A stretch of 64,000 bases of DNA from Paenibacillus dendrobii (GTDB lineage: Bacteria > Bacillota > Bacilli > Paenibacillales > Paenibacillaceae). Position numbers and translations under genes: made by a program. Under the pieces are notes generated by a model. The model made no database searches and was not told the DNA's origin. It worked only from the letters and a program-made list of their open reading frames with translations. Positions 8,503 through 17,159 of this stretch are shown piece by piece. Numbering within the stretch: position 1 is the first letter of the stretch; each line of letters begins with the position of its first letter. The stretch covers positions 930,001 through 994,000 of the forward strand of contig NZ_WUBI01000001.1 in assembly GCF_009807035.1 (NCBI RefSeq), read 5' to 3'.

Positions 8503-8532
8503 ACAAAAAAACGCCGTAATAAAACCGGCGTC
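8503..8532 (-). terminator. Intrinsic terminator of the 49-codon gene
   Basis: Minus-strand stem ACGCCG/CGGCGT (8511-8516/8526-8531) with a T7 tail, 40 bp after the stop of the small gene. Confidence 0.75.
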
Positions 8533-8571
8533 AAGTCATTGCTTTTAATCAATCAAAATCCACAATGCCAT

Positions 8572-8721
8572 CTATGGAATTTCACAAGACAAAAAGTTTC
8601 CGGTATCTGTATCCTTATGAAGTTTACTTGAAAATGGGCATACTGATCCCGTCGCAAGCAAATCTCCTAGATGTAAATATGACTTTACTTCGATTTCTAT
8701 ACTTCTGAATACAGTTTCCAT
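8572..8721 (-). CDS. Unrecognised 49-residue protein
   Basis: A short frame from ATG 8719-8721 (a GTG codon is directly before it) to TAG 8572-8574. It has an almost ideal AAAGGAGG site (GGAGG 8731-8735), a candidate promoter TTGCTT-N17-TAAGAT and its own terminator, so it is a complete small transcription unit. The product begins METVFRSIEIEVKSYLHLGD and ends TGNFLSCEIP, with two Cys and several Ser/Thr in its second half and no membrane segment. I do not recognise it. The acidic front and Cys/Ser/Thr-rich end resemble a modified-peptide precursor, but no modification enzyme is nearby; the MFS exporter is the next gene downstream. Confidence 0.6.
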   Translation of the reverse strand: METVFRSIEIEVKSYLHLGDLLATGSVCPFSSKLHKDTDTGNFLSCEIP

Positions 8722-8753
8722 CACTTTTTGCCTCCTTTCTTGCTAAATAGTTT

Positions 8754-8787
8754 CATCTATCTTAATAGATGTTCATAAAAAAAGCAA
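8754..8787 (-). promoter_or_regulatory. Candidate promoter of the 49-codon gene with dyad on the -10 box
   Basis: Minus-strand TTGCTT (8782-8787), 17-bp spacer, TAAGAT (8759-8764). A perfect 7-bp dyad CATCTAT/ATAGATG (8754-8760/8765-8771) covers the -10 region and may be an operator. Confidence 0.5.
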
Positions 8788-8805
8788 TTTACTTACCATT
8801 TCATC

Positions 8806-9747
8806 TCAATTGTTGTCGGACGGAAACAGCTCTGTCGTTAAATAACGCTCGCCGGTATCGGGAAGCAGGACGACGATGCGTTTGCCCGCATTTTCAGGGC
8901 GCTTGGACAACTGCAGAGCGGCAAAGGCTGCGGCTCCGGAAGAAATACCGACGATTAATCCTTCACTTCTCGCAAGGAGACGCGAGGTGTTGAGTGCGTC
9001 ATCGTTACTCACTCCCATGATCTCGTCGACCACGTTCCGATTGAAATTTTCTGGGACAAAACCGGCTCCGATTCCTTGTATTTTGTGGTTTCCTCGGGCT
9101 CCTCCAGACAAGACGGGAGAAGCAGCCGGCTCAACGGCGATGATTTTCACCGATTCGTTCCGCTGTTTTAATCCTTCGCCCACACCGGTAATCGTACCTC
9201 CTGTGCCCACACCGGCAACGAATATGTCTACTTGTCCATCGGTGTCCCGCCATATTTCTTCAGCCGTTGTCTTCCGATGAATATCCGGATTGGCCGGGTT
9301 AGTAAACTGCTGAGGAACGAACGAATGCGGGATTGTCTCGGCTAACTCCTCGGCCTTCCGGATTGCACCCTGCATGCCTTCACTCGCTGGCGTGAGCACA
9401 AGGTCAGCTCCTAAGAGCGCAAGCAGCTTACGGCGTTCGATGCTGAAACTATCCGGTAGTGTAATCATCAGTTTGTAACCGAGCGCCGCGGCGGCGAAAG
9501 CGAGGGCGATGCCTGTGTTGCCGCTGGTCGATTCGATAATGACGGAATCCGGGTGAAGAAGCCCCTTCTCCTCCGCATCCTTGATGATCGCATACCCAAT
9601 CCGGTCTTTGACGCTCCCGGCCGGGTTGAAATATTCCAGTTTGGCAATAATCGCTGCGCCAGCATGGGTTTGTTTATTAAAGTTGACAAGCTCCAGCAAT
9701 GGAGTATTGCCGATTAGTTCCGTCAAATTATTGGCTATGTTAGGCAT
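8806..9747 (-). CDS. cysK: Cysteine synthase (O-acetylserine sulfhydrylase)
   Basis: A 313-residue PLP enzyme that makes cysteine from O-acetylserine and sulfide. The PLP lysine sits in NPAGSVKDR (about residue 46), the substrate loop is STSGNTG, and the phosphate-binding glycine loop is [10 protein letters not shown]. The C-terminal ISSGAAA segment also fits. Length equals normal CysK. A strong AGGAGG site precedes the ATG. It is monocistronic by appearance: the upstream gene has a terminator, and a separate promoter stands before the downstream small gene. Confidence 0.95.
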   Translation of the reverse strand: MPNIANNLTELIGNTPLLELVNFNKQTHAGAAIIAKLEYFNPAGSVKDRIGYAIIKDAEEKGLLHPDSVIIESTSGNTGIALAFAAAALGYKLMITLPDSFSIERRKLLALLGADLVLTPASEGMQGAIRKAEELAETIPHSFVPQQFTNPANPDIHRKTTAEEIWRDTDGQVDIFVAGVGTGGTITGVGEGLKQRNESVKIIAVEPAASPVLSGGARGNHKIQGIGAGFVPENFNRNVVDEIMGVSNDDALNTSRLLARSEGLIVGISSGAAAFAALQLSKRPENAGKRIVVLLPDTGERYLTTELFPSDNN

Positions 9748-9805
9748 TGTCGTGTCCTCCTAAGGCACAAATCTCATTTTGTAATATTGGTATTTGGATT
9801 TAAAC

Positions 9806-9839
9806 GAAAAAGGCAGCCGACTATTTCCTGTCAGCTACC
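9806..9839 (-). terminator. Intrinsic terminator of the VOC gene
   Basis: Minus-strand stem GGTAGCTGAC/GTCGGCTGCC (9830-9839/9812-9821, two wobble pairs) with a T5 tail, between the VOC gene and cysK. Confidence 0.75.
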
Positions 9840-9884
9840 TCATAACATGCGGTTCTCTGTTCTACAAGAGGTAAGATAAGTAAG

Positions 9885-10265
9885 TCATTTCTTTTCCATG
9901 ACAGCAAAATAATTCTCTTCATGATCTGCAAAGTTGAACACCCTGCCGGAAGGCATATGGACAATATCGCCGACTTTGATGTTTTTACTTGCTAAGCTGC
10001 TATGTAATTCATCAAGATTTTCCGTGAAAAACATGAGAGAAGGTGTGCCAAGGTGTAACCCAGGCGACATTTTAGCAACGAATTCTTTATTATGCAGAAT
10101 GAGGCTGGTTTCCGAGCCCTGTGCTGGAGCAATTTCAATCCATCTCATTCCTTGGCCGTTATTTTCTTCAGAAATGACGTGAAACCCTACGATTTCCGTC
10201 CAAAAATTCACTGCTTCATCTTGATTATTTACGTACAACATGATTTGCCCGACTTTGTTGATCAT
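9885..10265 (-). CDS. VOC (glyoxalase/bleomycin-resistance fold) protein
   Basis: A 126-residue single vicinal-oxygen-chelate domain pair. It has the typical opening IMLYVNNQDEAVNFWTEIVG, a middle strand LHLGTPSLMFFTENLDEL and the closing NFADHEENYFAVM, where the Asp/Glu/His residues may bind a metal. It resembles B. subtilis YraH-like proteins; function (lyase, dioxygenase or drug binding) cannot be assigned. The ATG has AAAGGAGAGG upstream. It is a single gene with its own terminator. Confidence 0.8.
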   Translation of the reverse strand: MINKVGQIMLYVNNQDEAVNFWTEIVGFHVISEENNGQGMRWIEIAPAQGSETSLILHNKEFVAKMSPGLHLGTPSLMFFTENLDELHSSLASKNIKVGDIVHMPSGRVFNFADHEENYFAVMEKK

Positions 10266-10462
10266 GGACTATTCCTCTCCTTTATCATGAGTAAACCTTA
10301 AACCCGATGGTCTTCACCCTACTCATATCCAAGCCTGTTTGGCTTGTCTGCATGCCCCTCTATCATAACACGAAACATATGTTTGATTTCAATGCATTGC
10401 AGATATTTAACCATCGCAGCGATTATTCTCCCCGGAACATGGCCTATAACGTCACTATTTTT

Positions 10463-11407
10463 TCATTCACCACTAACAGGATTAGGCAATACAGGTGAAT
10501 CGCTTATTTCTTCTGGAAGTTGGTTTGTCATGCTCGGCACCTTCCTAGGGGTATATTCGATGACATCGGATGAGAAGATGGACACGGAAACACTTCCATG
10601 GCCTGCAAATGACCGGATTAGAATGGGCTGGTTATATGCATTATGAAATACAAAATCCGGTCCTCCCCAGCTTACGGTTGCATCCCTTCCCGGAGGAACG
10701 TAGGGAACGTGGCGACTGTGTGAATATCGCTGCACAATGTTCATTCCTGTCCGATCGACCGCATTGTATAAGGTTGAGGACACCTGGCAGATCCCACCTC
10801 CTACTCCTTCGGATAATTCGCCTCGCACGATCACTGTCGCCTGCCTGTACCCTTTTCCCGTTGTCCGTATGCCAACTACCCGATTAAAGGAAAAGGATTC
10901 TCCAGGGAATATGACCGTGCCGTCAATCGCTCTTGCCGCCAAAGCGATATTATGAGAACGATCTGTATTACTGGCGTTGAAATAAGTTACATAATAGCCA
11001 ATCTGTTTAGCCCGCAGCGATGCCAGCAGCTCGATATCCACCTTCGGATACACCGGATATACAGGAACTTCGATGCTAGCCAGGCCCTTATTGTATAGAT
11101 AGGCATAATAGCGATTCAAAAACTCTCTTCGATTAAGCTGGTAACCGTTTTGCCCGGGTACGATTTTCCCATTTCCGTCAATGCGGGCATTTTGTGCCTC
11201 TTTTTTCGTTTTCCGGTCCAACTCACCCACCCATTGGTTATACTTTTCCATATCCAGCAAAGGAAATACTTCCAGGCTGTGGGCATTTCGGTCCAGACTG
11301 GAGATGGTTTTGCCTTCATGGGTGACGGTGAGCTTACCATGATCCTGTTCCCCATCAAGATCCTGAAGAAGCATGAACAGGAGACACGCCATGGATGTCC
11401 ATTTCAA
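10463..11407 (-). CDS. VanW family protein (YoaR-like)
   Basis: A 314-residue exported protein. The first 15 residues (ACLLFMLL core) form a short, poor signal sequence; the frame opens with TTG and has no clear ribosome site, so the true start is uncertain. Residues about 30-140 fit the peptidoglycan-binding region found before VanW. The VanW domain proper (about residues 150-280) shows SHNIALAARAIDG, PGESFSFNRVVG, GGGICQVSSTLYNA and SHSRHVPYVPPG. VanW proteins act at the cell wall; the biochemical role is unknown. B. subtilis YoaR has this layout. The C-terminal 30 residues are Pro/Ser rich. Confidence 0.85.
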   Translation of the reverse strand: MKWTSMACLLFMLLQDLDGEQDHGKLTVTHEGKTISSLDRNAHSLEVFPLLDMEKYNQWVGELDRKTKKEAQNARIDGNGKIVPGQNGYQLNRREFLNRYYAYLYNKGLASIEVPVYPVYPKVDIELLASLRAKQIGYYVTYFNASNTDRSHNIALAARAIDGTVIFPGESFSFNRVVGIRTTGKGYRQATVIVRGELSEGVGGGICQVSSTLYNAVDRTGMNIVQRYSHSRHVPYVPPGRDATVSWGGPDFVFHNAYNQPILIRSFAGHGSVSVSIFSSDVIEYTPRKVPSMTNQLPEEISDSPVLPNPVSGE

Positions 11408-11576
11408 GCATCATCACTCGCTTCGTTATGATCATCTTTTTCTTTCCTTGTGAACGATATACATGTGGTTAGAGCCAAGCTCCAAGCATAGCTTTCATTC
11501 AGCTATTATGTTGAAATTCGACGATAATCATGCAGAATCCGAGACAATTCAAGTCAATCAACTTACTATACTGCCA

Positions 11577-11613
11577 TAAAAAAACCTGAACGCTGTGGCG
11601 AACAGGTTTTTTA
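11577..11613. terminator. Bidirectional intrinsic terminator
   Basis: AAAACCTG and CAGGTTTT arms (about 11580-11588/11602-11611) flanked by A- and T-runs. It ends the DUF2798 gene on the minus strand. Confidence 0.75.
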
Positions 11614-11625
11614 CTTGATCTTTCA

Positions 11626-12138
11626 TTACGAGGACTGAACGCCAGCGAAAGTTTCCGTACCGACCTTGCCTTTGACAAATTTACTGAAAAGGAATCGAAC
11701 AAGAGGCCCTATAATGATTAGCTGAAGCGGGAACGCAAAAATGAAATTTCTAAATACTAATGTAAAGTAACTTTTAAATAATGTTTCTCCGATCAGATGG
11801 TTGGAAAAATAGCTCGTCAGCAAGCCGTAAAGTGACATGCAGAGAACCATTCCGCTCACCATGAAAAATGCAAGGAATACAATCACTAACACTTTATTGG
11901 ATTTATCAAACGGCAGCGAAAAGGCAATTTTCTTGGCTACGGGACCCACAATAAATAACTCGACCAAGGAAGCTATCATAAAGACGCCAATGAGTTGAAT
12001 AAGTATGCCTCCTAAAGATATCGAACCCAATAAGCCGTGTGTAAATAAGTTGTAAAACGTCATAAATACAACCATTCCAGAGCACATCATCAGTCCAAAA
12101 TATAGATTTTCCTTTTTCGTTGTTGGCAAATTCCTCAT
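11626..12138 (-). CDS. DUF2798-type four-helix membrane protein
   Basis: A 170-residue integral membrane protein made of two similar halves. Each half has a pair of hydrophobic helices (FGLMMCSGMVVFMTFYNLF and VFLAFFMVSGMVLCMSLYGL begin the two copies) and ends with a GPVAKK or GPLVRF motif. This internal duplication is typical of the DUF2798 family, whose function is not known. The ATG has an AAGGATGAGG site. It stands alone, followed by a terminator. Confidence 0.8.
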   Translation of the reverse strand: MRNLPTTKKENLYFGLMMCSGMVVFMTFYNLFTHGLLGSISLGGILIQLIGVFMIASLVELFIVGPVAKKIAFSLPFDKSNKVLVIVFLAFFMVSGMVLCMSLYGLLTSYFSNHLIGETLFKSYFTLVFRNFIFAFPLQLIIIGPLVRFLFSKFVKGKVGTETFAGVQSS

Positions 12139-12255
12139 CCTTTCTGTTTACCTTTGTAATTATAGAGATTGTGAACAGCTCCACATAAGTGAACACTTTG
12201 TGAACATTTTGCAGTGTCATCATCGACAAATCTTTTGAAATGATCGTCTTTCCAA

Positions 12256-12282
12256 TAAAAAAAGCCGCGATTTACGCAGCTA
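12256..12282 (-). terminator. Orphan minus-strand terminator upstream of the catalase gene
   Basis: Minus-strand stem AGCTGCG/CGCGGCT (12275-12281/12263-12269) with a T7 tail. No minus-strand gene ends here; the only sequence behind it is the catalase leader on the other strand. It may end a short antisense or leader transcript. Confidence 0.55.
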
Positions 12283-12408
12283 CGACTAAGGAAGTAACAT
12301 GCTGCGGTCCTCAACGTCAAATGTGCATCGGTGGTCATAATTGAACAGGAACTCAGCATAACCCTATTGTATAAGAGAGAATCAACTAATAGTCATTGGA
12401 GGGCGACA

Positions 12409-13767
12409 ATGAAAGAAAATAATCACTTCCAAAAAAACAATGATCATCATGCGTCAGACCCTAACTTACATTCCCAAACGGTCGGCGACAGAGGTCCCGT
12501 ATTAGAACAGGATAATATTTTGCATGAGACCCTGGAAACCTTCGTACATACTAAAATTATCGAAAGACCGGTACATGTGAAAGGCTTTGGCGCTTTCGGG
12601 TACTTTCAGACCGTTCACTCCATGGCTGAACATACAAAGCTCTGCTTTTTGCAAAATCCGGGACAACAGGTCCCCGTCACCGTGAGGTTCTCCCTTGCGG
12701 TAAGTACGAAAGGAACTCCAGATACTTCACGAAACATACGCGGTTTTTCCACGAAATTTTACACGGAACAAGGTGTTTTCGATTTGGTCTGCAATCATAT
12801 CCCCGTATTTTCCGTGCGGGATGCCATACGCTTTCCGGAGTCCGTCCAAGCCTTACTTCCATCGCCGAAAAATAACTTAATTGATCCTGAACGATTCTGG
12901 AGTTTCATAGCCAGGGCACCGGAATCAACGCACTTTTTGGTCTGGCTCTATTCTGATGTAGGGACGGTAAAAAGCCTGCGTCACATCAAGGGTCACAGTG
13001 TGAATACCTATGTCTGGAAAAATGCGCAGGGCGTCCGTACCTATGTTAAATACCATTGGATTCCTTTTGGCGGCGAGAAGTATATCGACAGTCAGGAAGC
13101 CGCACGATTGGCCGGCGAGAATCCGGATATTGCAGGCAAAGATTTATACGATACGATTGCCGCGGGAAATATCGCTGACTACGGTCTCTATGTTCAGTTG
13201 ATGAATCCTGATGATGCGGCAAAACTTCCCTATGATCCGCTGGATGACACCAAAATCTGGGATGAGCAGCAATATCCTTTGATTCCTGTAGGCAGGCTGG
13301 TATTGAACCGCAATCCCGATAATTACATGGAACAAGTGGAGAAAATAGCCTTCTCTCCGTCCAATCTGCTTGAGGGAGCCGAGCTATCAGACGATAAGAT
13401 GCTACAGGGGCGTACCAATATTTATTGGGACTCCCAGCGCAGAAGGTTGGGGCCGGATTTTCGGAAGATACCCGTCAACCACCAGGAAGACTGGTCGCCG
13501 GCTTCCCTCGTCACCAGCGGCAACGGCAGGTATGTGGAGGGTCATCTGGAGCGATCGGACCTGTCTAAGCCGGATGATTTTACGCAGGCGGGTCAATTTT
13601 ACAGGGCCCTTACTCCTGTACAGCAAGATCATTTGGTCGATAATCTTGCTTCTGATCTTTCGAATATCTCCCGCGAAACACAAACCATAGTCCTCGGCTA
13701 TCTGAGTGAAGCATCGGCGGAACTTGGAGAACGGGTTGCAAGAGAAATTCAAACCAAGGCTAAATAA
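12409..13767 (+). CDS. katA: Monofunctional heme catalase
   Basis: A 452-residue clade catalase that splits H2O2 into water and oxygen. The start at 12409 is chosen because GGAGGG lies 5 nt upstream and because catalases begin with this region. The distal His is in ERPVHVKGFGAFG, the distal Asn in DLVCNHIPVF, the substrate-channel motif is RNIRGFSTKFYT, and the proximal heme Tyr is in NIYWDSQRRRLG. All key residues are present; the cyclase-proximal C-terminal domain is the short form (small-subunit catalase). No clear PerR box could be read in the leader. A terminator follows. Confidence 0.93.
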   Translation: MKENNHFQKNNDHHASDPNLHSQTVGDRGPVLEQDNILHETLETFVHTKIIERPVHVKGFGAFGYFQTVHSMAEHTKLCFLQNPGQQVPVTVRFSLAVSTKGTPDTSRNIRGFSTKFYTEQGVFDLVCNHIPVFSVRDAIRFPESVQALLPSPKNNLIDPERFWSFIARAPESTHFLVWLYSDVGTVKSLRHIKGHSVNTYVWKNAQGVRTYVKYHWIPFGGEKYIDSQEAARLAGENPDIAGKDLYDTIAAGNIADYGLYVQLMNPDDAAKLPYDPLDDTKIWDEQQYPLIPVGRLVLNRNPDNYMEQVEKIAFSPSNLLEGAELSDDKMLQGRTNIYWDSQRRRLGPDFRKIPVNHQEDWSPASLVTSGNGRYVEGHLERSDLSKPDDFTQAGQFYRALTPVQQDHLVDNLASDLSNISRETQTIVLGYLSEASAELGERVAREIQTKAK

Positions 13768-13811
13768 CACATTGAACTAATCAGTGCTTGGATAGTCGCC
13801 CCTTTACTGGA

Positions 13812-13849
13812 GAGTGGATGCTTGAGAAAAGCGTCCGCTCTTCTTTTTC
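13812..13849 (+). terminator. Intrinsic terminator of katA
   Basis: Long stem GAGTGGATGCTT/AAGCGTCCGCTC (13812-13823/13829-13840, two wobble pairs) followed by TTCTTTTT. Confidence 0.8.
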
Positions 13850-13913
13850 TCCTCCTTCCTTGCTTTCCCGCATCATATCATGCTATAAGACTTCTTTTCG
13901 GAGGTACGCGTAT

Positions 13914-15800
13914 ATGAGAAAAATACTGAGCGCCGTGAATGAGGAAATCGAGAAGTTGTCGGAATGCCTCATTCAGCAGCAGAAGCCAGACGGAACCTGG
14001 CATTTCTGTTTTGAGAACGGCATCGTGATCGATGCCTATGTCATTATCCTTTTTCGAATATTGGACATACAGAATGAAACTTTGATCCGCCAGCTTCATG
14101 ATCGTATCCTTGGTGCTCAGCAGCGGGATGGTTTCTGGTCCTTGTATGCCGATGAAGAAGAAGGAAATCTATCCGCGACGGTTGAAGCCTATTACGCCCT
14201 GCTCTATTCCGGTTATAGCAAGGATAACGAAGAACCGATTCAGCGGGCGAAGAGTTACATCCGCTCCAAAGGCGGTCTTGGAAAAGTCACAAGCATTTTG
14301 ACGAAAGCCATCCTTGCCGCCACAGGGCAGATCAAATGGCCCTTATCGGTCTCCCTGATCCCGCTGGAAATTCTGCTATTTCCCAACTATTTTCCGATCA
14401 ACTATTTTGATTTTTCCGGATATTCAAGAGTTCATCTTACTCCCATGCTTCTCATGGCTAACAGGCATTTTTCCGTCCAATCTGCGCATGCTCCTGATCT
14501 CTCTGATCTCAAGGATCCGCGTTTTGATGAAGATGAACCCTTTTCGAGGGAATATGAAGAAATGCAGGAGGACATCCGAGCAGGTCAAAACAGACTTATT
14601 GGTACTCCGCGTTCTATTCATGAATCCGCAAGGAACAAGGCGGAAAAGTTCATGCTCCAGCGAATTGAATCCGACGGTACCTTATACAGTTACGCCAGCA
14701 GTACAATTCTCATGATTTTCGCTCTGCTGGCTCTTGGATACGATCACCGGCATCCAATCATCATGCGCGCCATTCAAGGACTCAGCGAGATGCAGTGTCG
14801 CACGGAGCGTTTCATAACGATCCAGAACTCCCCATCAACCGTGTGGGATACGGCACTGCTCACCTATGCGTTGCAAGAAGCTGGGTTTGCCGATGATCAT
14901 ACGTCAATTCAGCGTGCTGCTTCGTACTTACTATCCAGACAGCACCAGAAAACCGCCGATTGGAGCATCCATAACCCCGATACCGTTCCCGGTGGATGGG
15001 GATTTTCCGATACAAATACGCTCAATCCGGACGTGGATGATACAACGGCAGCCTTGCGGGCTATTCACGGCTTGTCTGGCATTGACCGAGTGTATCAGGA
15101 ATCATGGAATCGTGGACTGAATTGGGTCATGTCCATGCAAAACAAAGACGGGGGCTGGCCGGCATTCGAAAAAGATACCCATAAAGAAATGCTCACCTGG
15201 CTTGCCATCGACGGTGCCAAATTCGCTGCCATTGACCCCTCGGAGGCCGATCTTACCGGTCGAACTTTGGAGTATCTCGGAAACTTTGCCGGTCTAGATA
15301 TGCGGCATGCATTCATCAAAAGGGGAACAAATTGGCTGATTCATCATCAGGAGAAGGATGGTTCGTGGTACGGAAGATGGGGCGTATGTTATATCTATGG
15401 TACATGGGCCGCATTAACCGGTTTGCAAGCCGTTGGCCTCCCGGTAAACCATGATGCTATTCAAAAAGGAGCCAAATGGCTCCTCAGCATTCAGAACCCG
15501 GACGGCGGTTGGGGAGAATCCTGTCAAAGTGACCGGCTTATGCGTTATGTCCCTTTAGGGGAAAGCACGCCATCCCAAACCGCCTGGGCCCTTGATGCAC
15601 TTATCGCGGTTCATCCGCAGCCAACAACGGCCATTGATCAAGGAATTTTACGTTTGATCACGAATTTGCACGAAGATGATTGGAAGTCTTCTTATCCGAC
15701 AGGCGCCGGACTTCCAGGCAACTTTTATTCCCATTATCATAGTTATCGATACATCTGGCCACTTTTGACGCTTAGTCATTACAGAATGAAATATTCATAA
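13914..15800 (+). CDS. Squalene-hopene / sporulenol-type triterpene cyclase
   Basis: A 628-residue cyclase; the ATG at 13914 has GGAGG 9 nt upstream, whereas a longer in-frame start has none. The catalytic acid motif DxDD is DVDD at residues 373-376, the same place as in Alicyclobacillus SHC. Several QW repeats are visible (LIQQQKPDGTWHF, QNKDGGWPAF, HHQEKDGSWYGRWG, SIQNPDGGWGE). It cyclises squalene to hopene, or tetraprenyl-beta-curcumene to sporulenol as B. subtilis SqhC does, at the membrane face. The length (B. subtilis SqhC about 630) and host type favour the latter but do not prove it. No squalene-synthesis gene is adjacent. Confidence 0.92.
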   Translation: MRKILSAVNEEIEKLSECLIQQQKPDGTWHFCFENGIVIDAYVIILFRILDIQNETLIRQLHDRILGAQQRDGFWSLYADEEEGNLSATVEAYYALLYSGYSKDNEEPIQRAKSYIRSKGGLGKVTSILTKAILAATGQIKWPLSVSLIPLEILLFPNYFPINYFDFSGYSRVHLTPMLLMANRHFSVQSAHAPDLSDLKDPRFDEDEPFSREYEEMQEDIRAGQNRLIGTPRSIHESARNKAEKFMLQRIESDGTLYSYASSTILMIFALLALGYDHRHPIIMRAIQGLSEMQCRTERFITIQNSPSTVWDTALLTYALQEAGFADDHTSIQRAASYLLSRQHQKTADWSIHNPDTVPGGWGFSDTNTLNPDVDDTTAALRAIHGLSGIDRVYQESWNRGLNWVMSMQNKDGGWPAFEKDTHKEMLTWLAIDGAKFAAIDPSEADLTGRTLEYLGNFAGLDMRHAFIKRGTNWLIHHQEKDGSWYGRWGVCYIYGTWAALTGLQAVGLPVNHDAIQKGAKWLLSIQNPDGGWGESCQSDRLMRYVPLGESTPSQTAWALDALIAVHPQPTTAIDQGILRLITNLHEDDWKSSYPTGAGLPGNFYSHYHSYRYIWPLLTLSHYRMKYS

Positions 15801-15859
15801 GTTACAAATTCAGAACTACTCAAGTATGAGACAATACTACCATCATCGGGATTGGCCCA

Positions 15860-16819
15860 TCATATCCCCCATTTTCCGCGTATATTCTCTGATTCTTTCA
15901 CCATTCGGTCGATCAACTCCGACACGGTCGGAATATCGTGGATCATCCCGGTAACTTGACCCGCCCAGCCGAAGCCTTCCTCTTGAACGCCATCGTAAAT
16001 CCAACGCTTGTTGGCTTCACCACTAATATATTTTTTTAGTGCTTCATACGTAGGCGTCTTACGTTCAATGGCGAGAAGGTAATCGATATAGTCGTTTCGT
16101 AATACTCTGCCAGGAGAACCGATGGATCGTTTGATAACAGCCGTATCGGATTCCGAACTCTCTACTAACGCCTGTTTATAAGAAGCCGAGGCATCCACGC
16201 ATTCCTGGGTGGCGATGAAGCGCGTGCCCATTTCAATGCCCTCCGCTCCAAGTGCATGGGCAGCCATCCAACCGCGGCCATCGCCGATACCACCTGAAGC
16301 AACAACCGGAATGTGTACGGCATCGACGACCTGAGGGACAAGCACCATGGTGCCAACATCTTCACGCCCCAAATGTCCTCCTCCCTCCTGTCCTACGACA
16401 ATGACGGCAGATGCGCCAAGTTGCTCCGCTTTTTGCGCTTGTCTGCGCGAGGAAACAAGTACCAGCGTTGGAATGCCTGTAGGCTGAAATTGTTCTAAAA
16501 TCGGAGCGGGATTTCCGCCCGTTATCGTCACTGCGGATACACGCTCATCGATGGCAACTTGCACGCGATCGCTGAAATCAGCACCATGCATTCCAATCGC
16601 AAAGTTGACTCCGAACGGATTGTCGGTAAGGGTGCGGGCGCGAATGATTTCTTCGCGCAGAGCGTCTGCACTCGGAAGGCTCATCGCTGTAATTTGGCCC
16701 AGTCCACCTGCATTCGATACTGCAGCAGCGAGGTCGGCATAAGCTAAATAAGCAAGTCCCCCTTGTATAATCGGGTATTTGATATGCAGCAGCTCCGTCA
16801 GGCGCGTATTCCATTTCAT
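15860..16819 (-). CDS. FabK/nitronate monooxygenase-like flavoprotein
   Basis: A 319-residue FMN TIM-barrel protein of the nitronate monooxygenase/FabK superfamily. It shows YPIIQGGLAYLA, SNAGGLGQI, the NPFGVNF strand, QEGGGHLGR with the superfamily His, VVASGGIGDGRG and MGTRFIATQE. The overall layout, including GGHxG, also fits FabK enoyl-ACP reductase II and the related fabK-like enzymes. ATG 16819 is chosen for its GGGAGG site. It is the last gene of the BirA-controlled operon, 13 bp after the CHY gene. In that context it could be the missing enoyl-thioester reductase; a nitronate-detoxifying role is the conservative alternative. Confidence 0.85.
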   Translation of the reverse strand: MKWNTRLTELLHIKYPIIQGGLAYLAYADLAAAVSNAGGLGQITAMSLPSADALREEIIRARTLTDNPFGVNFAIGMHGADFSDRVQVAIDERVSAVTITGGNPAPILEQFQPTGIPTLVLVSSRRQAQKAEQLGASAVIVVGQEGGGHLGREDVGTMVLVPQVVDAVHIPVVASGGIGDGRGWMAAHALGAEGIEMGTRFIATQECVDASASYKQALVESSESDTAVIKRSIGSPGRVLRNDYIDYLLAIERKTPTYEALKKYISGEANKRWIYDGVQEEGFGWAGQVTGMIHDIPTVSELIDRMVKESENIRGKWGI

Positions 16820-16832
16820 TGTTATTCCTCCC

Positions 16833-17159
16833 TTACTCTTCGTGAGCCGATTGTTCAAAATAGATTGGATAATGTGCAGTACATCTCTCATTGAAACTCG
16901 CCTTACACTGCGGACAGCATGTCGTATTCATATATTGTCTGATGGTGAGTTCGGTGTGACAGCTGCCGCAAAGGATGGCCCATTCGTCGAATTGCTCCTG
17001 CGGCCAGCGCTTGATGTCGTGATCCGCTTGTTCCTCATGGCATTTATAGCATGGATAATAGCGATTGCAACATTTGAACTTTATGGCGATAATATCCTTC
17101 TCAGTATGATAATGTACGCATCGCGTCTCGTTGTCTATGACTGCCCCATAAATATCCAT
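16833..17159 (-). CDS. CHY-type zinc-finger protein
   Basis: A 108-residue cytoplasmic protein with a CHY zinc finger: Cys-Val-His-Tyr at the start, then CCNRYYPCYKCHEEQADH, CGSCHTEL and CCPQC, enough Cys/His to bind about three zinc ions. CHY proteins in bacteria have no assigned function. The ATG abuts the ecfT stop codon (zero spacing), so translation is coupled to the transporter gene and the protein belongs to the biotin-regulated operon. No catalytic residues are evident; an assembly or regulatory role is only a guess. Confidence 0.85.
   Translation of the reverse strand: MDIYGAVIDNETRCVHYHTEKDIIAIKFKCCNRYYPCYKCHEEQADHDIKRWPQEQFDEWAILCGSCHTELTIRQYMNTTCCPQCKASFNERCTAHYPIYFEQSAHEE

Noticed and set aside
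12361..12400. PerR box before katA
   Set aside because: TATTGTATAAG does not match TTATAATnATTATAA well enough.
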